Made by a program: the position numbers and the translations under genes. From Elephas maximus indicus (Eukaryota > Chordata > Mammalia > Proboscidea > Elephantidae), in assembly GCF_024166365.1 (NCBI RefSeq), contig NC_064819.1:9436501-9500500 (forward strand): a stretch of DNA of 64,000 nt, read 5' to 3'. Shown here in pieces: positions 23,566 to 36,574 of the stretch. The notes beneath the pieces were generated by a model. The model did not search any database. It saw nothing but the letters and a program-made list of their open reading frames with translations, and had not been told where the DNA came from. How positions within the stretch are numbered: the first letter of the stretch is position 1; each line of letters begins with the position of its first letter.

Positions 23566-23720
23566 CTCCCGTTGCTGTTGAGTCAATTCCGACTCATAGC
23601 GGCCCTATAGGACAGAGTAGAACGGCCCCATAGAGTTTCCAAGGAGCGCCTGGTGGATTTGAACTGCCAGCCTTTAGGTTAGCAGCCGTAGCACTTAACC
23701 ACTATGCCACCAGGGTTTCC
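23566..23720 (-). mobile_element. AfroSINE-type SINE in TEX55 intron 2, 10-bp TSD
   Basis: This is a complete antisense copy with target-site duplications GCCACCCTCT at 23556-23565 and 23721-23730. Its core and head are close to the family pattern. Confidence 0.95.
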
Positions 23721-24127
23721 GCCACCCTCTTTGGGAGGAAAAAAAAAGTTAGAAGTTACTTCTAACTCTCGAAATCACAAATCTCACTGACCTTAGGATG
23801 AGGTGCTGGAACCTTCTTTAAAGTTTGACATTCCTTGGCCAATGTGGAATTAGAAGACTGGATTATCACCTTTGAGTGTGTGTGCGCACGCATGCACGTG
23901 CTGTCCCATGCGCTCACGTGAGCAGGCTTAGTGGGGTTTTTGTTTGTTTGCCTGACACTTATTTTTATGTTAATGTTATGACATAGCAATGCACGTATAC
24001 ATATATAATAACGTAGGTATATGAAGTAACTTTGTGGTTAGAAAGGTATAAAATAATAACCCACCTCAGATGAAAACAAACTGGAAAAGTTTGAAGGGGT
24101 ACAGAGGGAAGACAACAGCTTTTGTAA

Positions 24128-24260
24128 TTTGGTAGCCCAAGGCTCAAATCCTAACTTTGCTACTTATTATCTTTGTGATTTGGAGAAAATTACTAAACTG
24201 CAAGTCTCAGTTTCCTCAGAGAGAATGAAGATTAGTAATACCTACTTCCATTACCCTGCC
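24128..24260 (+). repeat. MIR element in TEX55 intron 2
   Basis: The MIR order is clear on the + strand: CTCAAATCCTAACTTTGCTA, CTTATTATCTTTGTGATTTG, TCTCAGTTTCCTCA and AATACCTACTTCC. Confidence 0.8.
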
Positions 24261-24329
24261 CTATGCCTCTTCTTTCTTGAAATGTGTCTTTGTTGGGAGA
24301 GTGCCAACGGGTGGGTTTTCTGGCTTTAA

Positions 24330-25286
<957 letters not shown>

Positions 25287-25842
25287 TGAAGTGAACATAT
25301 CTGTAACTTCCATTCAATTTTCCAAACTCAGCTTACTAATTCTGATGATTTCTTTGTAGATTCTTCGAGTGTTTCCATGTACACCACCAATAGTGACAGT
25401 TTTATTTTGACCTTTCCAATCCTTTTTTTTTTCTTGTCTTTCTGCATTTGTTATATATCTTCTCTTTGCCCCTTTAGACCTATCTTCCTCTCTTCTCTAC
25501 CCTACGAAGAGGCTAACTTGCGTGGACTAGAAAAACAGGCTGTTATTCTTTCTGACTTCCAGCTGGGTTCAACCAATGGGAAACCCTGGAGGAAGATTGG
25601 AAGAAGGAAAAAAGGTGAAGTCAGATTTATTCCCCTGGCTTTCTCCGTATAAGGTCACCTTGATCCGCCTTTCTTCAGCTGTCAGAGGCCACTCCTTCTC
25701 TCAAGGCATCTAACGTCATATGACTCTCCCTTCTGAATTCCAGTTATGTTCTCTCCCTTTGTCCCATTAGCCCTAAGGCTAGTTCACCTACTACTAGCTT
25801 TGGATTATTGAATTATCCCCTCCGATTCCCTTGTCTTAGGCT

Positions 25843-25888
25843 GGGTTCTCTGGAGAAGCAAAACCAGTGAAGCATATAAATATATATA
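25843..25888. repeat. Unclassified interspersed repeat, left part, interrupted by RTE
   Basis: This short stretch (GGCTGGGTTCTCTGGAGAAG and following, then ATATA) is the left part of a repeat that resumes at 29092. The two halves were separated by insertion of the antisense RTE. Confidence 0.6.
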
Positions 25889-28800
25889 ATGTTGTTATCA
25901 GGTGCCATCCAGCCTCTTTCGACTCATAGCAACCCTATGTACAACAGAACAAAACACTGCCGGGTCCCGTGCCATCCTGATTGTTGTTACACGTGAGCCC
26001 GTTGTTGTAGCCACTGCGTCAATTCATCCCATAGAGGGTCTTCCTCTTTTTCACTGACCCTCTGCCTTACCAAGCATGATGTCCTTCTCCAGGGACCAGT
26101 CGCTCCTGATAGCATCTCCAAAGTATGTGAAATGAAATCTCCCCATCCTTGCTTCTAAGGAGCACTCTGGCTGTACTTCAAAGACAGATTTGTTCATTCT
26201 TTTGGCAATCCATGGTATATTCAATATTCTTCACTAACACCATAATTCAAAGGCATCAATTCTTCTTGGGTCTTCCTTTTTTATTGTACATCTTTCACAT
26301 GCATATGAGGCGATTGAAAATGCCATGACATGGGTGAGACTCACCTTAGTCCTTAAAGTGACATCTTTGCTTTTTAACACCTTAAGGAGGTCTTTTGCAG
26401 CAGATTTGCCCAATGCAATGTGTCATTTGATTCCTTGACTGCTGTTTCCATGGGTGTTGATTGGGGATCCAAGTAAAATGAAATCCTTGACAACTTCAAT
26501 GTTTTCTCCATTAATCATGATGTTGTGCATTGGTCTATTTGTGAGGATTTTTGTTTTCCGTGTGTTGAGATGTAATCCATACTGAAGGCTGTAGTCTTTG
26601 ATCTTCATTAGTAAGTGCTTTAAATCCTCTTCACTTTCAGCAAGCAAGGTAGTGTCATCTGCATATCGCAGGTTGTTAGTGAGTCTTCCTCCATCCTGAT
26701 GCCCTGTTCTTTTTCATGTAGTCCAGTTTCTCATATTATTTACTCAGCATACAGATTGAATAAGTATGGTGAAAGGATACAACCCTAACGCGTGCCTTTC
26801 CTGACTTTAAAGCATGCGATATCTTCTTGTTCTGTTTGAACGACTACCTCTTGATCTATGTACAGGTTCCTCATGAGCACAATTAAGTGTTCTGGAATTC
26901 CCATTCTTCCCAATGTTACTCATAATTTGTTATGATCCACACGGTCGCATGACTTTGCATAGTCAGTAAAATACAGGCAAACATTTTCTGGTGTTCTCTG
27001 CTTTCACCCAGGATCCATCTGACATCAGCAATGATATCCCTGGTTCCACATCCTCTTCTGAATCCAGCTTGAATTTCTGGCAGTTCCCTGTCAATGTACT
27101 GCTGCAACCGTTTTTGAATGAAGCTCAGCAAAATTTTACTTGCCTGTGATATTAGTGATATTGTTCAATAATTTCCACATTTGATTGGATCACCTTTCTT
27201 GGGAATAGGCATATATATGGATCTCTTCCAGTCAGTTGGCCAGGAGGCTGTCTTCCACATTTCTTGGCATAGACGAGCGAGCACTTCCAGTGCTGCATCT
27301 TTGTTGAAACATCTCAGTTGGTATTCTGTCAATTCCTGGAGCCTTGTTTTTCACCAATGCCTTCAGTGCAGCTTGGACTTCTTCCTTCAGTACCATCGGT
27401 TCCTGATCATGTGCTACCTCCTGAAATGACTGAATGTCGACCAATGCTTTTTGAAACTGACTCTGTGTATTCCTTCCATCTTCTTTTGATGCTTCCTGTG
27501 TCGTTCAGTATTTTGCCCATAAAATTCTTCATTATTGTAACTCGAGACTGAAATTTTGTTCTTCAGTTCTTTCAGCTTAAGAAATGCCGAGTGTGTTCGT
27601 CCCTTTTGATTTTCTAACTCCAGGTCTTTGCACATGTCCTTGTAATACTTTGCCTTCTTGAGCCGTCCTTTGAAATTTCAGCTCTTTTACTTCATCATTT
27701 TTTTCTTTCTCTCTAGCTACTCTACATTCAAGAGCAAGTTTCAGAGTCTCTTCTGACATTCATTTTGATCTTTTCTTTCCTGTCTTTTTAATGACCTCTT
27801 GCTTTCTTCATGTATGATGTCCTTGATGTCATTCCACAACTCGTCTAGTCTTTGGTTATGAGCATTCAGTGCATCAAATCTGTTCTTAAGATGGTCTCTA
27901 AATTCAAGCAGGATATACTTAAGGTTGTACCTTGGCTCTCGTGAACTTGTTCTAATTTTCTTCAGCTTAAACTTGAAGTTGTCTATGAGCAGTTGATGGT
28001 CTGTTCCACAGTCAGCCCCGGCCTTGTTCTGACTAATGATATGGAGCTTTTCCATCATAGTTTTGCACACATGAGGTCGACTTGATACCTGTGGATTCCA
28101 TCAGGCAAGGTCCACATGTATAGTTGCTGTTTATGTTGTTTAAAAAAGGTATTTGCAATGAAGAAATCATTGATCTTGCAAAATTCTATCATACGATCTC
28201 CGGCATCATTTCTGTCACTGAGGCTGTATTTTCAAACTACCGATCCTTCTTGTTTGTTTCCAACTTTCACATTCTAATCACTGGTAATTATCAATGCATC
28301 CTGATTGCATGTTCGATCAATTTCAGGCTGCAAAACTTGATAAAAATCTTCAATTTCTTCATCTTTGGCCTTAGTGGTTGGTGTGTAAATGTGAATAATA
28401 GTCGTATTAGCTGGTCTTCTTTGTAGGCATATGTATATTATCCTATCACTGACAGCATAGTACTTCAGGATAGATCTACAAATGTTCTTCTTGAGGATGA
28501 ATCCAATGCCATTCCTCTTGAAGTTGTCATTCCCGGCATAGCAGACCATATGGTCGTCCAATTCAGATGGCCAATACCAGTCCATTTCAGCTCACTAATG
28601 CCTAGGATATCAATGTTTATGCATTCCATTTCATTTTTGACAATTTCCAATTTTCCTAGACTCATACTTTATACATTCCACATTCCAGTTATAATGGATG
28701 TTTGTAGCTGTTGCTTCTCATTTTGAGTCATAGCCTATCAGTAAATGAAGGTGCCAAAAGCTTGGACTCCATCCATGTCATTAAGGTCTACTCTACTTTG

Positions 28801-29091
28801 AGGAGGCAGCTCTACCCCAGTTGTATTTTGAGTGCCTTCCAACCTGAGTGGCTCATCTTCTGGCACTATATGAGATAATGTTATGCTGGTATTTGTAAGA
28901 TTTTTACTGGCTAAATTTTTTCAGAAGTAGACTGTCAGATCCTTCTTCTTTGAATGTCTCAGTCTGAAAGCTCAGCTGAAACCTGTCCACCATGGGTGAC
29001 CCTGCTGGTATTTGAATACTAGTGGCATAGCTTCCAGCATGCCAGCAACACAAAAACCCCCACAGGACGATAAACTGACAGATGCTTGGGG
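25889..29091 (-). mobile_element. Near full-length RTE/BovB-type LINE, antisense
   Basis: The element spans about 3.2 kb, the expected full length for this clade. On the minus strand it carries a 5' part from 29091, an APE-type endonuclease (28665-28274, with IDILGISELKWTGIG), the segment ADCGTDHQLLIDNFKFKLKK (about 28020-27960), the reverse transcriptase with intact YADD at 26665-26654, and the shared tail at 25920-25889. AAATATATATA-like repeats flank it (25878-25888 and about 29092-29102). The coding sequence is split into at least eight frames, so the copy is inactive. Confidence 0.9.
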
Positions 29092-29585
29092 AAATATATA
29101 TATAGAGAGTGATTTGTATCAAGGAAATGTCTTATGTGGTTGTAGAGACTTGAAAGTCCGAAGTCCGTCTGTCAGGCTGGAGACTTCTCCTGACTCACGT
29201 AGCTGCAGGGGCTGAAGAACCCAAGATTGGTGGGTCAGACAGTAGGCTTCTGGCTCATAGGCTGCAGAGGCCGATGAATTTCATGATCGGCGGGTAAGTT
29301 GCCAGCTGAAGTCCCAAGAACCAGAGGTCAGATGAACAGGAGCTAGCTGTAGAATCCAGAGTGAGAAAAAGCCCATGAGCTTTGCCAGAAAGTCCATCTA
29401 TATTGGATGCAGGCCACACCCCCAAGGAAACTCCCTTTCAACTGATTAGCCTCTCATAACAGATCTCATCAAGGAGGTGATTATATTACATCAGATCTTA
29501 TTGTGGAGGTGATTACATCATTACATAGCTCCCAAACTGCATCATAACTGCCAAACCACTGAGAACATGACCCAGCCAAGTTGAC
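29092..29585. repeat. Unclassified interspersed repeat, right part
   Basis: It continues the repeat interrupted at 25888 and runs from TATATATAGAGAGTGATTTG to TTGACACACAATCTTAACCA near 29598. The beginning (GGGTTCTCTGGAG) and end are of a type I recall as a common mammalian repeat, but I cannot name the family. No coding frame is visible. Confidence 0.55.
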
Positions 29586-29759
29586 ACACAATCTTAACCA
29601 TCACACCCTGTGTCCACTTTTTAAGTATCCCTTTTATAAGTAACTCTTCATTTAATTATTCTGTTTCAAGCGTTCCATCTTTTTCCTGTTGGGACACTAA
29701 CTGATATAATACACTGGTTAGAGATCTCCAGTATAATCAGTGTTGTCTAGAGGTAGTTA

Positions 29760-31740
29760 CAGTCGCATTTGATTTTAAAAAATAAAAGTTGTCACCATTT
29801 CACCATTAAGTATGATGGTGTCAGTGTTTTATAGACACCATTAATCATATTAAAGAAATTCCCTTATAGTCTGTTTTCTGAGAGTTTTATCATGAATCCT
29901 TAAATTTTATCAGATTATATTTCTTTAGTGAGATGATTATATGATTTTTCTCATGTAGTCTGTTAATGTGGTGAAATACATTTTTCGTATTTAAAACTTT
30001 TCAAGCATTCATGTAGAAAATTTCATAAATCATGAAAGTACAGCTTGATTAATTATCAATAATTGAATAGACCCATGAAACCACCAGTCAAGTCAAGAGA
30101 TATAATGTTACCAGCTCCTCAGAATGCCAAATGGTACCCACTTCCAGTCACTACAGTTTCACCTCCACAAAGTAACCATTATCCTGACTGCTAAATTAGT
30201 TTGCTTTTTAAAATTTTTATATAAATGAAGTCATATAATATGTAATATTTTGGAACTGGCTTCTTTTGATCAACAGTATGTGAGATTCATTCATATTGTG
30301 CATATTGTTCATTTGTTTTCATTTCTGTATATTCTAGGTTGGACATTTGGTTGTTTCTGGTGTAGGATTATTATGAATAATGCTGCAAAGAACATTCATG
30401 TACTTATCTCTTGGTGCACACTGGGTGCATACCTAGCAATAGAATTGATGAGTCATAGGATATTGCCATAGATTCAGCTTTAAAAGATGATGTCAAAACA
30501 TTTTCCAAAGTACTTGAAAGTAAAATGGCCTTGTAGTTTTCTTAATGTCTCTTGTTCTGTGGTGCATTGAGCTTCTTGGAGTTATGCATTTATAGTTTTC
30601 ATCAAATTTGAAATTTGTCGGCCACTGTTTCTTCAAATATTTTTCTGTCCCCACATCCCCCTCTGGGGACTCAATTACACATATATTGGACCACTTAAAG
30701 TTGTACCACAACTTACTTGATGCTGTGTTCATTTTTTTATTTAATTCTGTTTTCTCTACATGTATCATTTTGGATAGTTTCTATTGCTATGTCTTCAAGT
30801 TTATTAATGTTTTCTTCTGCAATATCTAAAGAGCCATTAATCTTATCCAGTGCATTTTTCATCATTCACATTATAATTTTTGTAGGTTTCATTCCCTGGA
30901 AGTTTAATTTGTGTCTTTTTTAGAGCTTTGATACCTCAAAGTTTGAACATAGGGATTACAGTTATATTTACTGTTTTAATGTTCTTATTTGCCAGTTCTA
31001 ACACCTGTCAGTTCTGGATTGGTTTCATTTGATTAATTTTCCTCATCATTAATTGTAATATCTTCCTGCCATTTTGCATGCCTTGTAGTTTTTGATTAGT
31101 GCAAGATGTGAATTTTATCTCCGTTGGTTCTGAATTTTTTGTAATCTTACAAACATTCTTGGGCTTTATTCTGGGCCACATTTCATTTACTTGGAAACAG
31201 TTTGATCCTTTCAGGCCTTACTTGTAAGATTTTTTGAGTAGACCAGAGCAGTTTTCAGTCTAGGGCTAATTATTACCCAAGTACTCTACCCAAAGCCCCA
31301 GGAATCATGAGGTTTTCTGGTGTGGCTGATGGAAATAGGTGCTGGTTCCTTTCCTGACCTCAGATAGTTTCCTTTCATACATATACTAATTAATCCTCAG
31401 CTGAATACTTGAGAGGGGGCCTTCTGTAGATTTACAAATTTCTTTCTGTGCAGCTTTCTCCTCCCTTCTGTGTGAATTCCGCCTGCCTTGGTATCCCCAG
31501 GACTTCAGCTCTGTCTCTTCAACTCAAGGATTTTCAGGGTTCCTCTTGGGTTCCCCTTCCCTACACTGAGGCCTTAACATTTTCTCAAGACAATAAACTG
31601 GGGCAGTCATAGGGCTCATCTCATTTGTTTGCTTTCTCTCAGGGAGCACTGTCCAGAAACCCAATATCTTAAAAACTGTTGTCCATTTTCTAGTTGTTCA
31701 GGCAGGAAGGAAATCTGATCACTGTTAGAAAAAAGAGAAG
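29760..31740 (-). mobile_element. Old L1 fragments, antisense
   Basis: 29850-30520 resembles an old L1 3' region read in antisense (AATAATGCTGCAAAGAACAT, CCAAAGTACTTGAAAG). 30540-31740 resembles the antisense 5' region also seen at 3000-4740. Nothing coding survives. Confidence 0.6.
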
Positions 31741-31749
31741 CTCCATGTC

Positions 31750-32620
31750 TTTTTTTTTAATGCTTTTCATCAAGTTTGGAAAATTTTCAGCCAGTACTTT
31801 TTCAAATATTATTTCTGTCCCATCATTCTTTTCCTTCAAGGAAGAGAGTATTTGCTGAAGATTTATTTTTTGTTATTTATTTTTAGTGTTCTTTTTATTA
31901 TAGAATATTTTAAACAAATATAAAAATAGAGAAAATAGTATATTTAACCCCTGTGTGCCCATTAGTCCTCTTTAGCAACTATCCCCCTTTCTTACTTGAT
32001 AAATATCCCACCCACTTGCCTCCTCTCCAGATTATTTTGAAGCAAATCCCAATTACAATATAATCACATTTGTAAATATTTCAGTATGTATTCTCTTAAA
32101 AAATCTAACTGCAATATTATTATGACACTTAAAATATTTATCAGTGATCCCTTAGTGTCAAATAACAAGACAGTGTTCATATTTCACCAATTGTCTATTT
32201 CTTTGTCTTTTTAATTGGGTCCCAAATAAGGTCCATACATTCTGACCAGTTAATGAGCATCCTAAATCTGTTTATCTATTTATATAAAAATTCCTCCTCC
32301 ATTTTTCTCTCTCTCTTTTTTCCTTACATTATTTTCTGTTGAAGAAGCCAGCTCATTTGTCCTGAAGGGTTTCCCAGTCTAAGTTTTGCTAAGTGATTTA
32401 ACATGTTCTTTCTAAACCCTGTGTATTGTCTGTAAATTGTTGCATATAGTTATATCTAGTGCTTTCATTAAATTCAAGTCCAGTGTTTTTTCTTGGAAAG
32501 ACTGCTTTATAAGTGCTGTTGTCTATCCATTATTGCATGTAAGGGTATCTACTGTTTGCAGCCATTGATGATCATTTGTGCTATAAGCAGTTATTGATGA
32601 TCATTGCTTGTCCCATTAAT
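31750..32620. other. Ancient repeat-like and unassigned DNA in TEX55 intron 3
   Basis: 31890-32300 has the look of a decayed old L1 3' region, but I cannot assign family or orientation firmly. The rest shows no feature. Confidence 0.35.
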
Positions 32621-32629
32621 TCATAAAAA

Positions 32630-32838
32630 AAAAAAGTTGCCATCGAGTTACTTCTAATTTATGGCGACCCCATGTGTATCAGAAAAGAACTGTGCTCCAA
32701 AGGGTTTTCAATGGCTGTGATCTTTTGGAAGTAAATCACCAGGCCTTTATTCTGAGGCACCTCTAGGTGGATTCAAACTGCCAACCTTTCAGTTAGTAGC
32801 CAAGTGCTTACCCATTTGTGCCACCCAGGGACTCTGAT
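32630..32838 (-). mobile_element. AfroSINE-type SINE, longer-core variant
   Basis: In antisense, the tail side (AAGTTGCCATCGAGTTACTT) and head side (CTTACCCATTTGTGCCACCC) are both present, separated by an extended core with ATGGCTGTGATCTTTTGGAA. It is more diverged than the standard copies. Confidence 0.85.
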
Positions 32839-32905
32839 TAATTCATTAGAGGTTACCAAATGATGATATTCTAATTTTATCATTCCTTTTCTGCTTATTA
32901 GCCAT

Positions 32906-33173
32906 ATTGTTGTTGTTGTGTACTGTTGAGTTGATTCTGACTCATAGCGACCCTATATGACAGAGTAGAACTGCCCCATAGGATTTCCTAGGTTGTAATC
33001 TTTATAAGGTTGCTATGACTCAGAATCAACTGCAATGGGTTTGGTTTCAAGTTTTAATCTTTATGGGAGCACAGCATCAAGGTCTTTTCTCCCGGAGCTG
33101 CTGGTGGGTTCAAATGGCCAACCTTTGGGTTAGCAGCTGAATGCTTAAACATTGCTCCACCAGGGCTCCTACT
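32906..33173 (-). mobile_element. AfroSINE-type SINE, longer-core variant, with nested insertion
   Basis: The antisense SINE runs from TGTTGTTGTTGTGTACTGTT to the head (CACCAGGGCTCC). It is split by a 49-nt sense SINE-tail insertion at 33006-33054. Confidence 0.9.
33006..33054 (+). mobile_element. 49-nt SINE tail inserted in another SINE, with 10-bp TSD
   Basis: These 49 bases are the sense 3' tail of the SINE family (GGTTGCTATGACTCAGAATC, then AACTGCAATGGGTTTGGTTT) and nothing else. They are flanked by perfect direct repeats TAATCTTTAT at 32996-33005 and 33055-33064, and lie in the opposite orientation to the host SINE. Confidence 0.9.
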
Positions 33174-33174
33174 C

Positions 33175-33680
33175 TTAGGAATTAGCCATAATCCATCTAT
33201 AAAGAGAAACTTCCCTTCATCCATTGTTTGACTACCTTAAGGTTAGATTGCATGGAAGAACTAGATAAATGATTAACTCTTTCTCTGTGTTTACCAGCTT
33301 TTAGAATAAAAATCCTTCATAGAATTTTCTAAAGACTGCCAATATTTCAGCATTATTATCAACTCACAGATTTAAATATATTTTATGGACTTCAATCTGT
33401 TGCAGTTAATCTTCTTATTAATGCTCGATTTGTCCTATTTTGGGCCAATGGGTGCTTTTTCAGGATGACTTGTAGCACTTTTAACAACTCCTGTAGTCTT
33501 TGATCACTTCATTGCTTTGTGCTATGACAAAATGTTCCAGGAACAAAGATAAAGTATATCATGAGTTCATACTGATGCTTCCAATTCAAATTTAGGACTA
33601 CAGGGTTTTTCCTTATCCACATCAATCTTAATTGGTGACCGAATCTAATAATTCCCAGTGACACAACAAAAGTATTCACT
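33175..33680. other. Unassigned DNA in TEX55 intron 3
   Basis: I see no exon, SINE or L1 motif here. It ends at the 5' start of the L1 fragment at 33682. Confidence 0.35.
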
Positions 33681-33681
33681 T

Positions 33682-36335
33682 GAGGACTTCCAGCCAACAT
33701 GGCACCGTACACAGAAGCACCATGTCGTCCCTCTATAGCAAAGACCCGAAAAACTAAGTAAATCAGAGACAAACGTCATTCCTGGAACCTGAAGCATCAA
33801 ATGAAGAGATAAGGAACTCAGCCAAGCACCAAATGGAATAAGAAACTGACAGAGGACTGAGATCAAGGAGAGATACTTGCCATAGTTCCTTATCAGCTAA
33901 CACAGCACAGATCTGCCATCTTGGACTCCTGTTAGAGATTGGCTGATGGGGGGCACAGGAAAGCAGCTTTGCAGAACTCCCAGCAGGAGAAGGAGCACTC
34001 AGTAACTAATGATACACACTTTCCCACCCCCTATTCTCTCCCTGCTGCTCTACCTCCGAGCTTCCTGGCTGGCCTCAGTGGCTTGGCTGACTGGGAAGTG
34101 CAGCATCCGTGCCTCTTGGATTCGCTCCACCCACATTGGAGATCAGTGGACAGGGAGTACAGGAAAGCAGCTTCACAGAGTTCCCAGCAGTAGACAGGGA
34201 ACCCACTGGACCTGCCCTGCTGCACCATAGCTGATTGGCCCTGCCTATTGGACGAGGAGGTGAAGAGTATCATGACTACAGACAAGCAAACAACAAAGAA
34301 TGCACAACCTGTCTGCTCAGACATAACCAAATAAAACAAAAAAGCAGGACAAAACAAACAAATCTGCAATCAAGAAACAAAGAAAATAACTACTGAATGT
34401 CCCAAAGACAGCAGACAATATCAAAACATAAAAAGAAAAAAAAGACAGGATGGTTCCAGTAAGCATCCCAAATAAAACAACAGGTGACTTTCCAGTAGAA
34501 GAACAGACACTAGAACTACCTGACAGGGAATTCAAATCTCTAATATTCAGAGCAATCCAAGAGTTGAAGCAAAAAGCAGGCAAAAGTGAGGAAAAAATAG
34601 ACAAATTTATGGAAGAGGCAAATTCATGGAAAATACAGAAAAAAAATGGAACAATTCAGGAAAGTAATACAAGAACAAAATGCCCCCAAAAATTCAAAAC
34701 TAGAAATCATGCAAGAACAACAATTAGAAATCCAAAAGATAGAAAAACAAGATTTTAGAAATGGACAGTGTCATAGAAGGGCTGAGGAGCAGGTTTAAAA
34801 TGATGGAAGACAGAATCAGTGAAATTGAAGACAAACACTTGGATACAACTCTGTTTGAGGAAAAATCAGAAAAAAAGAACAAAGACAAATTAAGAAACCC
34901 TGAGAATTATGTGGGATACAACCAAAAGCAAAAATATTCAAGTGATTGGAGTTCCAGAACAGGGACAGAAAACACAGAGAGGACATTGGAGAATTGCCAG
35001 CAGAAAACTTCCCTAATATCATGAATGATGAAAAGCCGACCATCCAAGAAGCTCAACAAACCCCATATAACATAGACCCCAAAAGAAAAACACGAAGGCA
35101 TATCATAATCACACTCTCTAATACCAAAAAAAAAAAAAAGACAAAGAAAAAAATCCTGCGAGCAGCTCAAGAAAAACAAAAAGTCACATACAGAGGAGAA
35201 ACAATAAGACTGAGCTCTGATTATTCAGCAGAAACCATGCAGGCAAGAAGGCAATGGGATGACATATATAAAACTTTGAAAGAAAAAAATTGCCAACCAA
35301 GAATAATATACCCTGCAAAACTTTCATTCAAAATGATGGTGAAATTGACATTTCCAGATAAACAGAAATTAAGGGAATATGTAAAAACAAAACCAAACTT
35401 ACAAGAACTATTAAAGGGAGTCCTTTGATCTGAGAACAAACAACATCAGACCACAGCCTGAAACTAGGACACAAGATTGTACCAGCCAGATACCAATCTA
35501 GGAAATGAACTCTCAAGGACTATCCAAAACCAAAACAGTTACAGCAGGGGACCAGAAAGGTTAATCTGTAAATGACAAAAATATCAGAACGATAAAAGAG
35601 GGAATAAACGGTATAGGTATAGAGCTTTCTAATGGAGAGGAAGGCAAGGTCATACCAAGTAATAATAGATTGGTTCAAACCTAGGAAGATAAGGGTAAAT
35701 TTCAAGGTAACCGCAAACCAGGTTAACAAAATTACTCATCAAATAAAGAAGAAAAACATAAAGCCTCAATAAAAACAGAATCTACAAAAACAAAAGAAAT
35801 GAAAAAGAAATCCACAAACAAAAGGAACTCAGCACAGAAGAGTAAGAGGAATGAAGAAAATGTTAGCACCACAAAAAAAGCACTGCAAAGTGACAGCAAT
35901 AAACTCACACCTATTTTTTTAATCAATAATTACACTGAATGTAAATGGCCTAAATGCACCCATAAAGAGACACAGAGTGAAAGAATAGATTAAAAAAAAA
36001 AGGACCCGTCAATATTCTGTCACAAGAGACACACCTTAGAAACAAAGACGTAAATTTATTAAAAATCAAAGGATGGAAAAAAATATATCAAGCAAATAAC
36101 TACCAAAAAAGAGCTGAAGTGGCAATACTAATCTCAGAGAAGATAGACTTTAAAACAAAACCCACCACAAAAGACAAAGAAAGGCACTGTATAATGATTA
36201 AAGGCACGATCCATCATGAAGACTTAACCATGATAAACATCTGTGCACCCAATGACAGGGCTTCAAAATACGTAAAACAAACTCTAACAGCACTGAAAAC
36301 AGATATTGACAGTTCCACAATAATAGTGGCCAAAT
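33682..36335 (+). mobile_element. L1 with intact 5' end, lacking its 3' end
   Basis: It starts with the same 5' end as the near full-length copy at 42448 (GAGGACTTCCAGCCAACATG). It contains a 5'UTR, ORF1 and the ORF2 endonuclease up to SSTIIVA at 36330, where it stops abruptly next to an older antisense L1. Keeping the 5' end and losing the 3' end is the reverse of normal L1 truncation. Confidence 0.88.
34450..35428 (+). pseudogene. L1 ORF1 (RNA-binding chaperone), frameshifted
   Basis: ORF1 makes the RNA-binding nucleic-acid chaperone of the L1 particle. The start is ATG at 34450. A helical, coiled-coil-like segment follows (IQELKQKAGKSEEKIDKFME). The RNA-binding and C-terminal parts occupy 34946-35428 (RRHIIITLSNTK, KILRAAQEKQKVTYRGETIR, ARRQWDDIYKTLKEKNCQPR). 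The frame changes twice, between 34450-34758, 34761-35024 and 34946-35428, so no full protein is made. The protein ends LLKGVL before the stop, as in the copies at 38274-38987 and 43196-44170. Confidence 0.85.
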
Positions 36336-36574
36336 AATTTCCATTTTTAATGTTTTTCACTCAACTGTGAATTTTCAAGTTTCTCTCCAGAATTATTTCC
36401 CTTCAACCTAAAGAACTTCTTTTAGCATATCTTGTAGTACAAGTCTGCTGAAAATGAACACTGTTAGTTTTCCTTCATCTGAAAACCTAGTTTGCTTTCA
36501 TTCTTGTAGGATATTTTTGCTGGATATAGAATTCTGAGTGGACTTTTCCCCCAGATCTTTAAAAATGTGCTTTC
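36336..36574 (-). mobile_element. Old L1 5'-region fragment, antisense
   Basis: This stretch resembles the antisense 5' region of old L1s (TTGTAGTACAAGTCTGCTGA, GGATATAGAATTCTGAGTGG). It is the right neighbour of the 3'-deleted L1. Confidence 0.55.
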
